Shown: in pieces, positions 23,744-32,699 of the stretch | Numbering within the stretch: position 1 is the first letter of the stretch | Layout: every line of letters starts with the position of its first letter | Source: an uncultured Lachnospiraceae bacterium | Lineage (GTDB): Bacteria; Bacillota; Clostridia; Lachnospirales; Lachnospiraceae | Length of the DNA: 38,188 bases | Assembly (NCBI GenBank): GCA_902792005.1 | Contig: CADAXW010000033.1 | Span: 1 to 38,188, forward strand | Direction: 5' to 3' | Notes under the pieces: model-generated | Databases searched by the model: none | Seen by the model: the letters and a program-made list of their open reading frames with translations, nothing else | Told to the model about the DNA's origin: nothing | Made by a program: the position numbers and the translations under genes

Positions 23744-24952
23744 ATGAGTCTCATTTTAGGAGTACGTGATAGAGAAAGGAATAATTTAGGAGAGAAAACC
23801 AGAGGAGGAAATGGCAGAGGGAAGAAAGCTGAAGGAAAGAAAGCTGAAGGAAAGAAAAAACTCAGCAAGAAGGAGCTCCGGGCACTGCAGGAGCGGAAGG
23901 AGAAAGAGAGGGCAGAGGAGCTGGAGCGGACCTTCCGGCTGTATCATTTTCCGTCGGACCGGTGGCAGAATATCATGGCCCTTCCGCTGCCACATCAGGA
24001 TGTGGTCCTTCGTTTTACTGGTCTTTATGATGGGAAGCCCATGACGGTGGGAGAGATCGCAGAGAAGATAGACAAGGAGATCCATTATCCGCTTTCTTCT
24101 GCGCATGTGGAGGCGATCCTTTCGGATGCACTGGAGATGACGGAGTTTTCACCGGATGTGATCCCTGAAAGGGACCGTAAGATAACGACAGTGGCAGGGC
24201 TCTCGGAACGTGGCTTTGAAAGGCTGTGTGAAGAGGTGGAACAGGAGGGCTGCAAGGCACTGGTCCGCTTCCACTACATGCTTGAAAAGAAGGGAAAGAA
24301 GGAAAAGAAGATAAAGGATACAGGCTTCCTGGTTTCCTCCAAGGAGGGCTTCCAAAGCCTGCAGGAGATCCGGGAGAAAAGCCGGGAACATTTCTTTGGA
24401 TTTGTAGATTATGATTATGCCATGGAGCATAGAAAAGGACTTATGACGGAGATGCGTTTTGGCTGGCAGGATGCGGACAGCCTCATAGCGCTTTCCGAAG
24501 ATGAAGAGCAGCTGCGTGATGCGCTGCGGGAGAGGTATCAGGATGCGGATATCGTCCGCTTCCCCAGTATCATCTATCTGTATGATCTGGCCGGATCCGA
24601 TAAGTATGAATATCGGCAGGAAACTCCGGCTGCATTGATGGAACGGATCCGCCTTCGGAAGGAGACAGCACGGAAATGCGCCGTCCTTCTGGAGGAAATG
24701 GGAAAGCCCGTGATCCGAGGCTTTGATCTTTCCAGGCTTCCCCTTTCAACTTCATATGAATTTGCCTATCTTGGCCGGGATCTGGCTCGAAAAGCCATTT
24801 CGGATACACCGAATCGTCTGGCGAAGACGCTCCCGGATTTTGACCTGGACGGCCCGGAAATGCAGTCCCTGAAACTCAGGGATGAAGGTTTGCCGTGTAT
24901 GGAAGCCTTCAGACGATCCCGTAGCCAAGGCTCCGCATCCCGGAATCGTTAG
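23744..24952 (+). CDS. Uncharacterised protein with sigma-70 region-4-like helix-turn-helix
   Basis: This 402-aa protein has a very basic N-terminus (about 16-60, Lys/Gly/Glu-rich, partly coded by two exact copies of a 15-base unit at 23828-23857). It then has a segment (about 75-132) close to sigma-70 region 4: a start like ALPLPHQDVVLRFTGLYDGK, then TVGEIAEKID as first HTH helix and SSAHVEAILSDALE as recognition helix. The rest (140-400) is charged and mostly helical, with FGFVDYDYAMEHR and YEFAYLGRDLARKA; no known domain is recognised. Regions 1-3 of a sigma factor are absent. GGGAGGAG supports the ATG at 23744. Its 3' end overlaps the convergent CbbX-like gene by 44 bp. Confidence 0.65.
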   Translation: MSLILGVRDRERNNLGEKTRGGNGRGKKAEGKKAEGKKKLSKKELRALQERKEKERAEELERTFRLYHFPSDRWQNIMALPLPHQDVVLRFTGLYDGKPMTVGEIAEKIDKEIHYPLSSAHVEAILSDALEMTEFSPDVIPERDRKITTVAGLSERGFERLCEEVEQEGCKALVRFHYMLEKKGKKEKKIKDTGFLVSSKEGFQSLQEIREKSREHFFGFVDYDYAMEHRKGLMTEMRFGWQDADSLIALSEDEEQLRDALRERYQDADIVRFPSIIYLYDLAGSDKYEYRQETPAALMERIRLRKETARKCAVLLEEMGKPVIRGFDLSRLPLSTSYEFAYLGRDLARKAISDTPNRLAKTLPDFDLDGPEMQSLKLRDEGLPCMEAFRRSRSQGSASRNR

Positions 24953-26879
24953 CCTTTCGCATGTAGGCCAGGGTTTTATGGATATCCTGTTTCGTGATCC
25001 GGATGCCGGACTTCGGAATGCTGGACCGCTTTGCATACCGGGAAGCGATACTGCGCTCCACATTTTCGATGAAGACGCGTGCTTCCCGGCCGTTGCCGAA
25101 GGTCCGGAGGGACACGCGCTCCCGGAAGTAGCTGCGGATCTCGGCATCCGCCTCGCGGGTCATGATATACTTCCGCTGACGCGCCATATCGTGAATGATG
25201 GTAAGCATTTCATCTACATTGTAGCTGGGGAAATGTACCACCACGGATACGCGGCTTTCGATGCCGGGGTTGGCCCGCAGGAATTTCTGCATCAGGTTGT
25301 CGCCGGAGCTGACATCCTCACCGCCGTAGCCTGCAAAGATAACCACCTTGTCCGTCGAGTGCTCCTCCAGCTCCAGAGCCAGCTGGGCAAGAGCTTCCTG
25401 TGCATAGCTGTCGATCTTGTTGTTGTCTGAGGAAGCAAGCGAGTAGGCCTCATCGATCAGAATGATATCATAATCCTGAAACAGCCGGTGTACCTTTGCG
25501 GTGGTCTGCCCCATGTACGGGGCCTTGAGCTGTGCGCCGCTTACGGAGATGAAGCGGTCATTCGGAAGGATGTGCTGCTCCCGAAGCATATGCCCCAGTG
25601 CCTTTGCTGCTGTGGTCTTTGCGGTTCCGGGGGCACCCTGGAACATATAAACGTTATGCGGTGCAGAGATCTCATAGCCCTGCTGTTTGCGGAGACGGTT
25701 CATATGAAGAAGGTCTACAATGCTGTGCAGCTCCTCCTTAACGGTTTCCATACCCACCAGCTGGTCCAGAGTCACATCATCCACAGGATCCTTCCGGATG
25801 TTCAGGATGCCCATCCGGCGGAGCATTTCCATGGTAAGAACCTCGGTGGAGGGATACTCGTGGAGCATCAGCTTGATGGTCTTTTCCATATGCTCGGAGG
25901 GCTGTTCGGGATCGATGGAAACGATGGAATCCACCAGTTTCCCCAGGCTGGCCGGGTTCTCCAGAGACAGTCCGTACTCGGACATCCATGAGGAGAGAAG
26001 ATTGCAGTGATAGGTGTGCCGCGTGGTCTGGGAACAGGTGACATCGATATAGTTGGCAGTGAACTCCAGGATCATACGGGTAATGACCGGATCCCGCTCA
26101 TAATGTTCGAAGGACGAATCGAACCTCATATCCCCTTCTTCGCAACAGGGATCAGATGCGAAGGAGTACTCCGACTGACGGATGAAAAGGAAATAGGTAT
26201 CTGAAAAATCATCGAAGTTATGAAGGTAACGCATAAACCGGCCATTGTTTGCGACCAGAGAATCCTCCTCACTCAGTACGATACAGATGGGGCAGTTTGC
26301 CAGTTCGGTCCAGTAGGGAGGAGGAGTGACAGGCTGGGGAACGGCATGCATCTTGTTGAATTCCGGGATCATGGTCATGTCATTTCTACCGTAATACCGC
26401 AGGATGTCCCAGGTGTCGATGATAGGGATGCTGTTCTGCTGGCTGGCGATATACTCGGCGGTCTGCCGTTCTTCGTCGCAGACGGCATCATCCTCTTCGT
26501 CGATGGTGTAAGCCTCGTCATCAGGGATAAACTCCTCATCGATTTCCTCATATACGGCAAGGCTGTGATAAAACTCCCAGGCTTTCTCCTTCTCATGCTC
26601 CTGCTTCATTCCCTGCATGTAGGACACGGCCAGGAGCGCCTCTTCCAGGTTATCTGCCTGAATGACAGTGTGTTTGTTCCAGGTTTTCCGAAGAACCTGG
26701 GCGCAGTCGCGGAACTGCCGCGCACCTGCCGCTACGTCATTCTCATAGACGTCCTTGGTGATCCAGGGATCCACCTGAAGGAAATTGAAGCAGCCGTTAC
26801 GGGGATCATTTCCGGAGAGGGTGTCCGGCTTCTTCAGCCGGATGTTGTTTGTAAGTGTAGAATGGTTTTGTGTGTTCAT
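24909..26879 (-). CDS. CbbX/SpoVK-like AAA+ ATPase with long N-terminal region
   Basis: This 656-aa protein has a 370-residue N-terminal region without recognised domain (acidic stretch at 112-137; Cys pairs at 196-199 and 245-246) and a C-terminal AAA+ domain of the CbbX/SpoVK family (about 372-650). The AAA+ domain has LDQLVGMETVKEEL, Walker A GAPGTAKT (415-422), pore-like GAQLKAPYMGQT, Walker B DIILIDEA (471-478), sensor FAGYGG and arginine finger R543 in NPGIESRV. CbbX-type proteins remodel protein complexes through the central pore. It is the last gene of the minus-strand operon, 44 bp after the MoxR-like gene. AAGGAG precedes the ATG at 26879; an in-frame ATG at 26954 would overlap the MoxR gene. 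Confidence 0.86.
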   Translation of the reverse strand: MNTQNHSTLTNNIRLKKPDTLSGNDPRNGCFNFLQVDPWITKDVYENDVAAGARQFRDCAQVLRKTWNKHTVIQADNLEEALLAVSYMQGMKQEHEKEKAWEFYHSLAVYEEIDEEFIPDDEAYTIDEEDDAVCDEERQTAEYIASQQNSIPIIDTWDILRYYGRNDMTMIPEFNKMHAVPQPVTPPPYWTELANCPICIVLSEEDSLVANNGRFMRYLHNFDDFSDTYFLFIRQSEYSFASDPCCEEGDMRFDSSFEHYERDPVITRMILEFTANYIDVTCSQTTRHTYHCNLLSSWMSEYGLSLENPASLGKLVDSIVSIDPEQPSEHMEKTIKLMLHEYPSTEVLTMEMLRRMGILNIRKDPVDDVTLDQLVGMETVKEELHSIVDLLHMNRLRKQQGYEISAPHNVYMFQGAPGTAKTTAAKALGHMLREQHILPNDRFISVSGAQLKAPYMGQTTAKVHRLFQDYDIILIDEAYSLASSDNNKIDSYAQEALAQLALELEEHSTDKVVIFAGYGGEDVSSGDNLMQKFLRANPGIESRVSVVVHFPSYNVDEMLTIIHDMARQRKYIMTREADAEIRSYFRERVSLRTFGNGREARVFIENVERSIASRYAKRSSIPKSGIRITKQDIHKTLAYMRKANDSGMRSLGYGIV

Positions 26880-26923
26880 AATAAAATGTTCTCCTTTTCG
26901 TGAGTCATATTTTTGTTGCCATG

Positions 26924-28090
26924 CTAGGCTGCTCCGTTGATGAAGGCCTTGCACAGCTTCGGATAGGTCGTATTCTTTGCGGCTACCAGGGCCTTTACGA
27001 TCCTGGCATCGCGATTCAGAAGGCCGAAGAGCCGTTCGGTGACCAGACGGTTTCCAAGCTTTTCCAGGAAGAGAAATGTATGATCGAATGTTCTGGAAAA
27101 GTCCGGCTTTTTGGATGATCTGGGGGACACCATCCGGTGGGAAAGGGCATGATACAGATAATCGGTCATGAGCCAGAGGGCGTTCTCCGGCAGAGAACGT
27201 AAGCTTTCGGCCAGCCCGTCATCTGCAGTGCCATTCATGATCCCGTCCATGTCCTCCTTTGTACATCCCAGCCGGCACAGCGTCAGGTAATCGGTAAAGC
27301 CGCAGACGATCCGGTCTGACTTGATGAACTGTGAGATCAGACAGGGACTGACAGGCTCCCCGATCTGATCCAGGACATACAGCATCCGGCTGAGGTTCTC
27401 CCAGCCTCTGGCTGTGACGGCCGTGATCTGATCCTCCTGCTTTTCCAGCAAGTAGGAATCGCCGGGGTTCTGCTCCAGATACTCTATGACAGAGGGGTGG
27501 AATTTCTTCTCCCTTGCATAGGCGAGAAAGACCTCTTCATCATATTCCACTTCGATCATCCGTACCCGGTCCAGGAGTGCCATATCCAGTGCCCTGGCGC
27601 TGCGGTTGTCCGCGGAGGGATTGCCTGCGAGGGTAATGATCCATCCCTCCGGAAGATGAAACTCTCCGATGTTCTTTGTCTGAAGAAAGGCAAGCATGAG
27701 AGGAAAGACGGTTTCGGAAATGCTGTTAAACTCATCCAGCATCAGGATCCCTTCTTCGAACCCCTGCGCCCGTGCCTTCTCCACTGCCGCGATGATCTCG
27801 GACATGGTGAATTCGGTATAGCTTCGTCCATCCTCCAGCTGCCGTATCACAGGCAGCCCGAGAAGAGAATTTCTGGTGTGATGGGTCAGGCTGAAGGATA
27901 CATAGCCGATCTCCAGCTCTTCTGCAACTTCCTGCACGACCTCGGTTTTTCCTATGCCGGGACGTCCCAGCAGGTAGATGGGAAGTCGCCCCACTGCAGG
28001 CAGAAGATATTGGTTATTTTTGTCCTTGCAAAGATACGCCTTTATGGCAATGGCGATCTGCTTTTTTGCTTCTTCAATGGTTACTTTCAT
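26924..28090 (-). CDS. MoxR-family AAA+ ATPase
   Basis: This 388-aa protein carries a MoxR-type AAA+ module: Walker A GRPGIGKT (42-49), Walker B ILMLDEFN (115-122), sensor 1 in LAGNPSA (154-160), and the ALLDRVRMIEV region with the arginine finger. The C-terminal 170 residues are helical and specific to this group. MoxR ATPases work as chaperones with VWA-domain proteins that bind metal through a MIDAS site. The VWA gene lies directly upstream (53 bp) in the same operon, so a functional pair is very likely. GAGAGG supports the ATG at 28090. Confidence 0.9.
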   Translation of the reverse strand: MKVTIEEAKKQIAIAIKAYLCKDKNNQYLLPAVGRLPIYLLGRPGIGKTEVVQEVAEELEIGYVSFSLTHHTRNSLLGLPVIRQLEDGRSYTEFTMSEIIAAVEKARAQGFEEGILMLDEFNSISETVFPLMLAFLQTKNIGEFHLPEGWIITLAGNPSADNRSARALDMALLDRVRMIEVEYDEEVFLAYAREKKFHPSVIEYLEQNPGDSYLLEKQEDQITAVTARGWENLSRMLYVLDQIGEPVSPCLISQFIKSDRIVCGFTDYLTLCRLGCTKEDMDGIMNGTADDGLAESLRSLPENALWLMTDYLYHALSHRMVSPRSSKKPDFSRTFDHTFLFLEKLGNRLVTERLFGLLNRDARIVKALVAAKNTTYPKLCKAFINGAA

Positions 28091-28143
28091 AGGTAGATCC
28101 TCTCTTTCTTGGGATTAAAATTCTATATGTTTAAACCTGAGTG

Positions 28144-29709
28144 TCAGGTTGTTTCGCGTATTCTCACCGGGGTGATCCAGGAGGGAAGACTTCGGTTATC
28201 CGGCTTTCCTGTTTTCCCGTTGAAATGTTCCGCTTCCATGACGAAGTAGGTGCGAAGTGCTTCGCCCGTGGAGCGGTCAACAGGAGTCTTTCGCGGAAAT
28301 GTGCCGTAGCTGTCTGTCAAATAGATCAGGGCATCCACAGTTCTGTTCTGCATGGAATACTTCTCTGCGTATTTGAAAACCGGGCGGAAGTCAGTCCCTC
28401 CAAAGCCGGCAAGGCGGAGCCGGGAATCAATGGAAGAGAAGGCTTCCGCGGAGGTGAAGTGGTACTCCCCCGTGATGGCAGCGTCGCAGGTAAGCAGGAT
28501 CACCTCACGGAAGCTGCCGGTCTGTTCGATATCGGACAGAAGCTTTCTTGTCTCCCGGAGAAACAGGGAGGCCGTACCCCCGCTGCAGGAACCGCTGGTG
28601 TCGATGGCGATGAGCAGGGTGTCCATTTTCAGGGAGTGGGTTTCATCCGCAGGTTCGATGAGAGGGACATCCTCATAAAGATCAAGTCCGTACAGATACA
28701 GCATGGCATCGATGCTTTCCGGATCCTCACTGCGATCCTCTGCGATATGGTAGAACTCACGCAACATTTCCGTATAATCCATCCCGGGACCCTTGGCCTG
28801 GGTCACCGTCATTTCCGTGTTCCCGGGCATGGTTCCATGTTCCTCTGAATTATGGGGCTTGGCCCAGAGGAGTCCCTTTTGTTTTGCCTGACCGGAACTC
28901 TGGATAAAGCTTCTGGCAGAGGACCAGAAACGATGAATCTCAGCAGAGAGACTGTTCGAGTCGGGGGCACTGTCATGGCCGGAGGCTCCGGTTGTGCCGT
29001 TCTGGTTGGGAGCTCCGGTCGGGCTGTTCTGGCCGGAGGCGTTATTTTCCGGCAGATACCAGAGGGAGTGATTGTCAAGCTCTTTTAAGCTTCCTGCCAT
29101 TTTGATATTCGTTGCAGTCAGCTTGTTGGAAAGGCATTTCATATAGAGTGCGTGGGGAAAGGCGGAAGCTCTGCTCAGTTCCCTCATGCAGGACGGTACA
29201 TTTACGTTGGCTCCTTCAGCGACAGGACGAGAGAAGGGGTTCGGAGAAGAGGCTGTCTTTGGGCTCGGAGGGAAGACAGCGCTTCGGACCAGTTCTGTCT
29301 GAAGGTCCATCATTGCCCAGGCCAGCTGAGGATCGGCCATGTGATCCTTCTTTGTTTCAAAGTGTCCCAGAAGACCATGAAAGAGGATGTGAAGCAGGAA
29401 TTCGCTGACGGTTGGCTCCGCCTCGGCATCCCGCATCCCGTTCTCCCCGGTGGGGGAGGAGGAGCGGATCACAAATTCCGGATCATAGAAGATATGAAGT
29501 CCGTCTGTGGAGAGTCGGATGCTTTCTTTGACAGGAATAAACTGTATGGTTTCCAGAGGCAGGAGCAGTTCCGGATACCGGAGCTTACAGATCCGAACCG
29601 CGTCTCGAAGATGATTTTTGGCAAGCTGAAGGCGATGTCTTCCGGCCTCGGAAAGCTTTTCTTCCTGTATTCTTGTGATATGCTTAATGGTCTTCATGTT
29701 CTCATTCAT
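28144..29709 (-). CDS. DUF2201-type VWA-domain protein, partner of MoxR
   Basis: This 521-aa protein has an N-terminal DUF2201_N-like putative metallopeptidase region and a C-terminal VWA-like domain. The N-part has LLHILFHGLLGHF (105-117): His107, His111 and His116 match the family's HExxHxxxxH, but the catalytic Glu is Ile, so protease activity is doubtful. A Gly/Asn/Ser/Pro-rich linker (about 225-255) follows. The VWA part has a complete MIDAS: D370-T-S372-G-S374, T439 in FGGTDF and D466 in YLTDSYG. Together with the next gene it forms a MoxR-VWA pair. AAAGGA directly abuts the first ATG, so the in-frame ATG at 29697 is an alternative start. Confidence 0.83.
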   Translation of the reverse strand: MNENMKTIKHITRIQEEKLSEAGRHRLQLAKNHLRDAVRICKLRYPELLLPLETIQFIPVKESIRLSTDGLHIFYDPEFVIRSSSPTGENGMRDAEAEPTVSEFLLHILFHGLLGHFETKKDHMADPQLAWAMMDLQTELVRSAVFPPSPKTASSPNPFSRPVAEGANVNVPSCMRELSRASAFPHALYMKCLSNKLTATNIKMAGSLKELDNHSLWYLPENNASGQNSPTGAPNQNGTTGASGHDSAPDSNSLSAEIHRFWSSARSFIQSSGQAKQKGLLWAKPHNSEEHGTMPGNTEMTVTQAKGPGMDYTEMLREFYHIAEDRSEDPESIDAMLYLYGLDLYEDVPLIEPADETHSLKMDTLLIAIDTSGSCSGGTASLFLRETRKLLSDIEQTGSFREVILLTCDAAITGEYHFTSAEAFSSIDSRLRLAGFGGTDFRPVFKYAEKYSMQNRTVDALIYLTDSYGTFPRKTPVDRSTGEALRTYFVMEAEHFNGKTGKPDNRSLPSWITPVRIRETT

Positions 29710-29819
29710 TCCTTTCTACGGTCATGTCTTTCCTCGTGTTCTTTCTTCTTGCTTCGCTTTGGCTTCGTGAGTGTGTCGTGCTCGAATGCATTCCATTTTG
29801 CAGCATTGCACGGGTTTGT

Positions 29820-31430
29820 TTAGGTTGCAGCATATAAGAGGGGGATGATCTGGGTGCAGTCCAGCTCGGCTGCAACGGGAACCAGAGACTCTGCCTCGTC
29901 TGCAGGGATGATCCCTTTCTCCAGAGCGAGGGACAGAAGCTCGGGACTGTTTCTCTTGATGATATCTTTCGCAAGTGAGAGGGCTGCCTTCTTTGGTTCG
30001 TACTCCATCCGATCCACGGATGAGAGAAGAACGCGGACGGCCTTCTCCGGGGCTTCTGTGGTGACCAGGCAGTGCAGGATGGACAGTTCTTCCTCGGAGC
30101 TGCCATCCCAGAGGACCTTGTCTTCACTCAGTTCCGCAATAAACAGCATCAGATCTGAGGCAGAGATCAGGTAAGGGAAGACAGAGAGAGAGTACGGGAG
30201 GCTGTCGCTTCGCTGCTTCCACAGGATCTGCATGATATCGTGGATATCCAAACCTATATCGCGCATGACCTTACGGAAAAGGGAGGTCCCATTTTCGGGA
30301 GAGATCAGAGACGCATTTGCTGATGTGGGGATATGCGGGGTCAGATAGGTAATGAGATATTCCTTCAAATGCTGGGAGTGTCTGCAGATCTCGATCATCA
30401 TATTCACTGTGTTCGGCTGATAAGTGTAGGTTCCGACACGTTCGGTCATGGCTTCCATGAGCTGCATGGCGAAATGTTCCTGTATGTCAGAAGGACGATC
30501 CGACAGGGGCGTTCCCTGTACCAGTCGATTCTCCTGATGGAAGATATAATTTCCGGTCAGGAGCGCGATCCCGTAATAGTAGAAACATTTTTCCATGAGT
30601 ACACCGGGGGTTCGTTCATAGAGCAAACCATATCTGTCCAGCGGGGGAGCCAGGTGGGGGACCGGCTTCTGGATCAGAAGATCAAAGCAAAGCGGGATGG
30701 GAGGGGCCCCTTTCTGATTTTGCCGGGTGATTGTCTCAAGTATAGAGAGATACCGAAGCAGCAGAGCATCGTGACCGATGGATGCCATGGTATCTTTTCG
30801 GTTTCTGAACAGAAAATCGGTAAAGAAATAAGGGCTGGTACGCATGATGGAAACGAAGCTCTTTCCGAAGCAGACAGGAGAGCTGTTCTCGTTTGCCTCC
30901 GGCTGGCGCTTCCGCATGTCCTCCAGGATCAGATCGATCAGATCCCCGCGGGGGTTGTGAAGGACCAGATAGTATTCCGGGTTTGTAACCTGCAGACGAT
31001 GTATGTTGCAAAAGGGCGAATGGAAGGGAGTGGTGCCGCGATCACTCATCTCTACATGGTAGATCTCTGTGCAGGATTCAGTTTTCCAGTGAAAACCTTT
31101 CTCCAGAAGCGCATGTACAAGCTCCGGGTCGTTCATATGCACAGCGGCAGCAAGGGGTGTACCGATGATGACGGTATAGTCGCTGCAGAGTGCATTTTCT
31201 ACAGTGAGGCCGGACGTGCTGCCGCTTCCTGTGGTGGTAATGCCAGACGGCGGCTCCTGAACACAGAGCGTGATCAGGGTATCTGTCTTTATGCCATTCT
31301 TTTCCGGCTCTGACAGCAATTTGCGAACGATCACGGAGTTGTCTCCGGCATTGATGATCTTTTTCATTCGGTTCTGGGTGGACTTTGGGATTTCCTTCCC
31401 AAACCATACATTTGATTCCTGAAGGGTCAT
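29820..31430 (-). CDS. Uncharacterised protein with ankyrin-like repeats
   Basis: This 536-aa protein is mostly helical. Two regions look like degenerate ankyrin repeats: TPLAAAVHMNDPELVHALLEKGFHW at about 91-115 and the C-terminal part (about 470-536, with NSPELLSLALEKGIIPADEAE). The central region (150-460) has no recognised domain. No signal peptide or membrane helix is seen, so it is probably cytoplasmic and a protein-binding scaffold. Its ATG overlaps the upstream gene's stop as ATGA, with AAGGAG 8 bases before, so translation is coupled. A 110-bp purine-rich gap on the minus strand separates it from the VWA gene; nothing else is seen in that gap. Confidence 0.7.
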   Translation of the reverse strand: MTLQESNVWFGKEIPKSTQNRMKKIINAGDNSVIVRKLLSEPEKNGIKTDTLITLCVQEPPSGITTTGSGSTSGLTVENALCSDYTVIIGTPLAAAVHMNDPELVHALLEKGFHWKTESCTEIYHVEMSDRGTTPFHSPFCNIHRLQVTNPEYYLVLHNPRGDLIDLILEDMRKRQPEANENSSPVCFGKSFVSIMRTSPYFFTDFLFRNRKDTMASIGHDALLLRYLSILETITRQNQKGAPPIPLCFDLLIQKPVPHLAPPLDRYGLLYERTPGVLMEKCFYYYGIALLTGNYIFHQENRLVQGTPLSDRPSDIQEHFAMQLMEAMTERVGTYTYQPNTVNMMIEICRHSQHLKEYLITYLTPHIPTSANASLISPENGTSLFRKVMRDIGLDIHDIMQILWKQRSDSLPYSLSVFPYLISASDLMLFIAELSEDKVLWDGSSEEELSILHCLVTTEAPEKAVRVLLSSVDRMEYEPKKAALSLAKDIIKRNSPELLSLALEKGIIPADEAESLVPVAAELDCTQIIPLLYAAT

Positions 31431-31828
31431 GTTCTTAACTCCTTTTCTAAATTATTGATTATGATCGTTTCCCGAAGGTACTCCCCGGAGCCGGAATGAG
31501 GTATTGCTACAACCTCGAGCTCACAGGGAGAGGAGGGGAAATGTGGGAACTCGTACAGCATGTCCACCGTGGCGGTGGTTCCGGGCATGACCGCCCGAAG
31601 TGAGGATCCGGTGTCATGATACGGACAGGGAATGTAGTGATCCCGTGTGCAGGGAAGTCCGTTCTGATAGACACTTGTGTGACATGCCTGAGTGAAGGTA
31701 AGGGGGGCATCGCTCTCGTTGGTAAAATCAAAGCGGATCAGAACCCCCAGGTCGATGGTTTCCTTGTTCAGGAAGGGAAAGAATTCCCTGATCCTGATTT
31801 CTACCCCTGTATCCTTAACTGTCGCCAT
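31427..31828 (-). CDS. Small beta-sandwich protein, DUF5067/DUF4352-like, cytoplasmic
   Basis: This 133-aa protein is beta-rich with a pattern like Ig-like DUF5067 domains: IDLGVLIRFDFTNESDAPL, then SVYQNGLPC and a strand run near MLYEFPHFP. Relatives are usually lipoproteins or secreted, but no signal peptide is visible here. GGAGGG sits upstream; ATG codons at 31831 and 31828 are both in frame and the second has the better 7-base spacing. Both overlap the clpP stop codon, and its own stop overlaps the next start, so clpP, this gene and the ankyrin-like gene are translated as a coupled unit. Function unknown. Confidence 0.62.
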   Translation of the reverse strand: MATVKDTGVEIRIREFFPFLNKETIDLGVLIRFDFTNESDAPLTFTQACHTSVYQNGLPCTRDHYIPCPYHDTGSSLRAVMPGTTATVDMLYEFPHFPSSPCELEVVAIPHSGSGEYLRETIIINNLEKELRT

Positions 31829-32424
31829 CATGCGCCCTCCTTTGTTCTTCTTCTTTTCACTGAGCCCCTATTACGGATCGGAGCTTTAATGATCTCGTCC
31901 ACGATACCGTAACCTGTCGCCTCATCAGCATTCATCCAGTGATCCAGCTCCGTATCCTTTGTGATCTCCTCCAGGCTCTTGCCTGTGCAGTCGCTGAGGA
32001 TCTGATTGAGCACCTGCTTTCTTTCCCGAATATGATCTGCAGCAATCAGGATGTCGGAGGCTTTGCCGGCTGTTCCTCCCGAGGGCTGGTGGATCATAAC
32101 CTCTGCGTGGGGCAGGATATAGCGCCGATCGCCGCCGGCCAGGATCACAGCAGCCATGCTGGCAGCCATACCGACACAGACGGTATCGACAGGGGTCTGC
32201 AGGGACTGCATGGTATCGAAAATGGCCAGACCTGCGTCAACGGAGCCGCCGGGGCTGTTGATGTAGATGCGGATCCGATCATTCTTCTTGGCTCCGTCAT
32301 GATAGCGGGCATCCATTTCGAACAGCTGAGCCATGATTGAGACAGCGGTCAGGTCTGTGATCTCACCGGTAAGATGAATGATGCCCTGTTCCAGGTTTCT
32401 TGAAATAATATCAATGTTTTCCAT
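31828..32424 (-). CDS. clpP: ClpP-family serine peptidase
   Basis: This 198-aa protein has the full ClpP catalytic triad: Ser89 in GMAASMAA, His112 in MIHQPSGG and Asp161 in TELDHWM. It also has the oxyanion Gly-rich INSPGGSVDAG (55-65) and the C-terminal YGIVDEII. It is diverged from housekeeping ClpP and has a basic tail (KRRRTKEG). ClpP needs an AAA+ unfoldase to degrade folded proteins; the ClpX-like gene at 33105-34076 in the same cluster is the evident partner. It is therefore probably a second, dedicated ClpP rather than the main cellular enzyme. AAGGAG supports the ATG at 32424. Confidence 0.9.
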   Translation of the reverse strand: MENIDIISRNLEQGIIHLTGEITDLTAVSIMAQLFEMDARYHDGAKKNDRIRIYINSPGGSVDAGLAIFDTMQSLQTPVDTVCVGMAASMAAVILAGGDRRYILPHAEVMIHQPSGGTAGKASDILIAADHIRERKQVLNQILSDCTGKSLEEITKDTELDHWMNADEATGYGIVDEIIKAPIRNRGSVKRRRTKEGA

Positions 32425-32699
32425 ATGCGTTCTCCTTTTTGTGGAATTCTAATTTAATCGTATCAATACCCTCCAAATCCGAAGTGTCCTTTGTTTTTCG
32501 GAAGGTAGGGCTGTTTTCAGGATCTGTGGATCCTTTTTCTTTTGCTGTGGATCTGTTTTCACAGCAGGTGTGTGTAAAATTCATAAACCGAAATTTTACC
32601 CATATTTTTTTGAAAATCGTGGAAGTGCACAGAAAATGCGCAGAGCAGCCGAGCTGTTTCTGCGCATTTTGTACAAAGTGTGGTGGGACGAGGATTGGG
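32425..32699. other. 275-bp intergenic region rich in inverted repeats, between the acidic-protein gene and clpP
   Basis: No convincing gene is seen. It holds four hairpin candidates: 32518-32533 (AGGATC/GATCCT followed by TTTTT on the plus strand), 32544-32565 (GCTGTG/CACAGC), 32574-32599 (GTAAAATT/AATTTTAC) and the long 32633-32670 hairpin. No clear sigma-A promoter for clpP was found, though the AT-rich minus-strand stretch around 32440-32460 contains TAGAAT. Confidence 0.5.
32633..32670. terminator. Long hairpin, likely terminator of the upstream half of the operon
   Basis: A perfect 12-bp stem (32633-32644 with 32659-32670) is extended by about 5 more pairs after a one-base bulge. On both strands only four T directly follow, so it may be a partial terminator or an mRNA-end stabiliser. 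It lies 30 bp after the acidic-protein stop codon. Confidence 0.6.

Noticed and set aside
30333-31313. Plus-strand open frame opposite the ankyrin-like gene
   Set aside because: No ribosome site, Cys/Gly/His-rich random-looking translation; the minus-strand frame is coupled by ATGA overlap to its neighbour.
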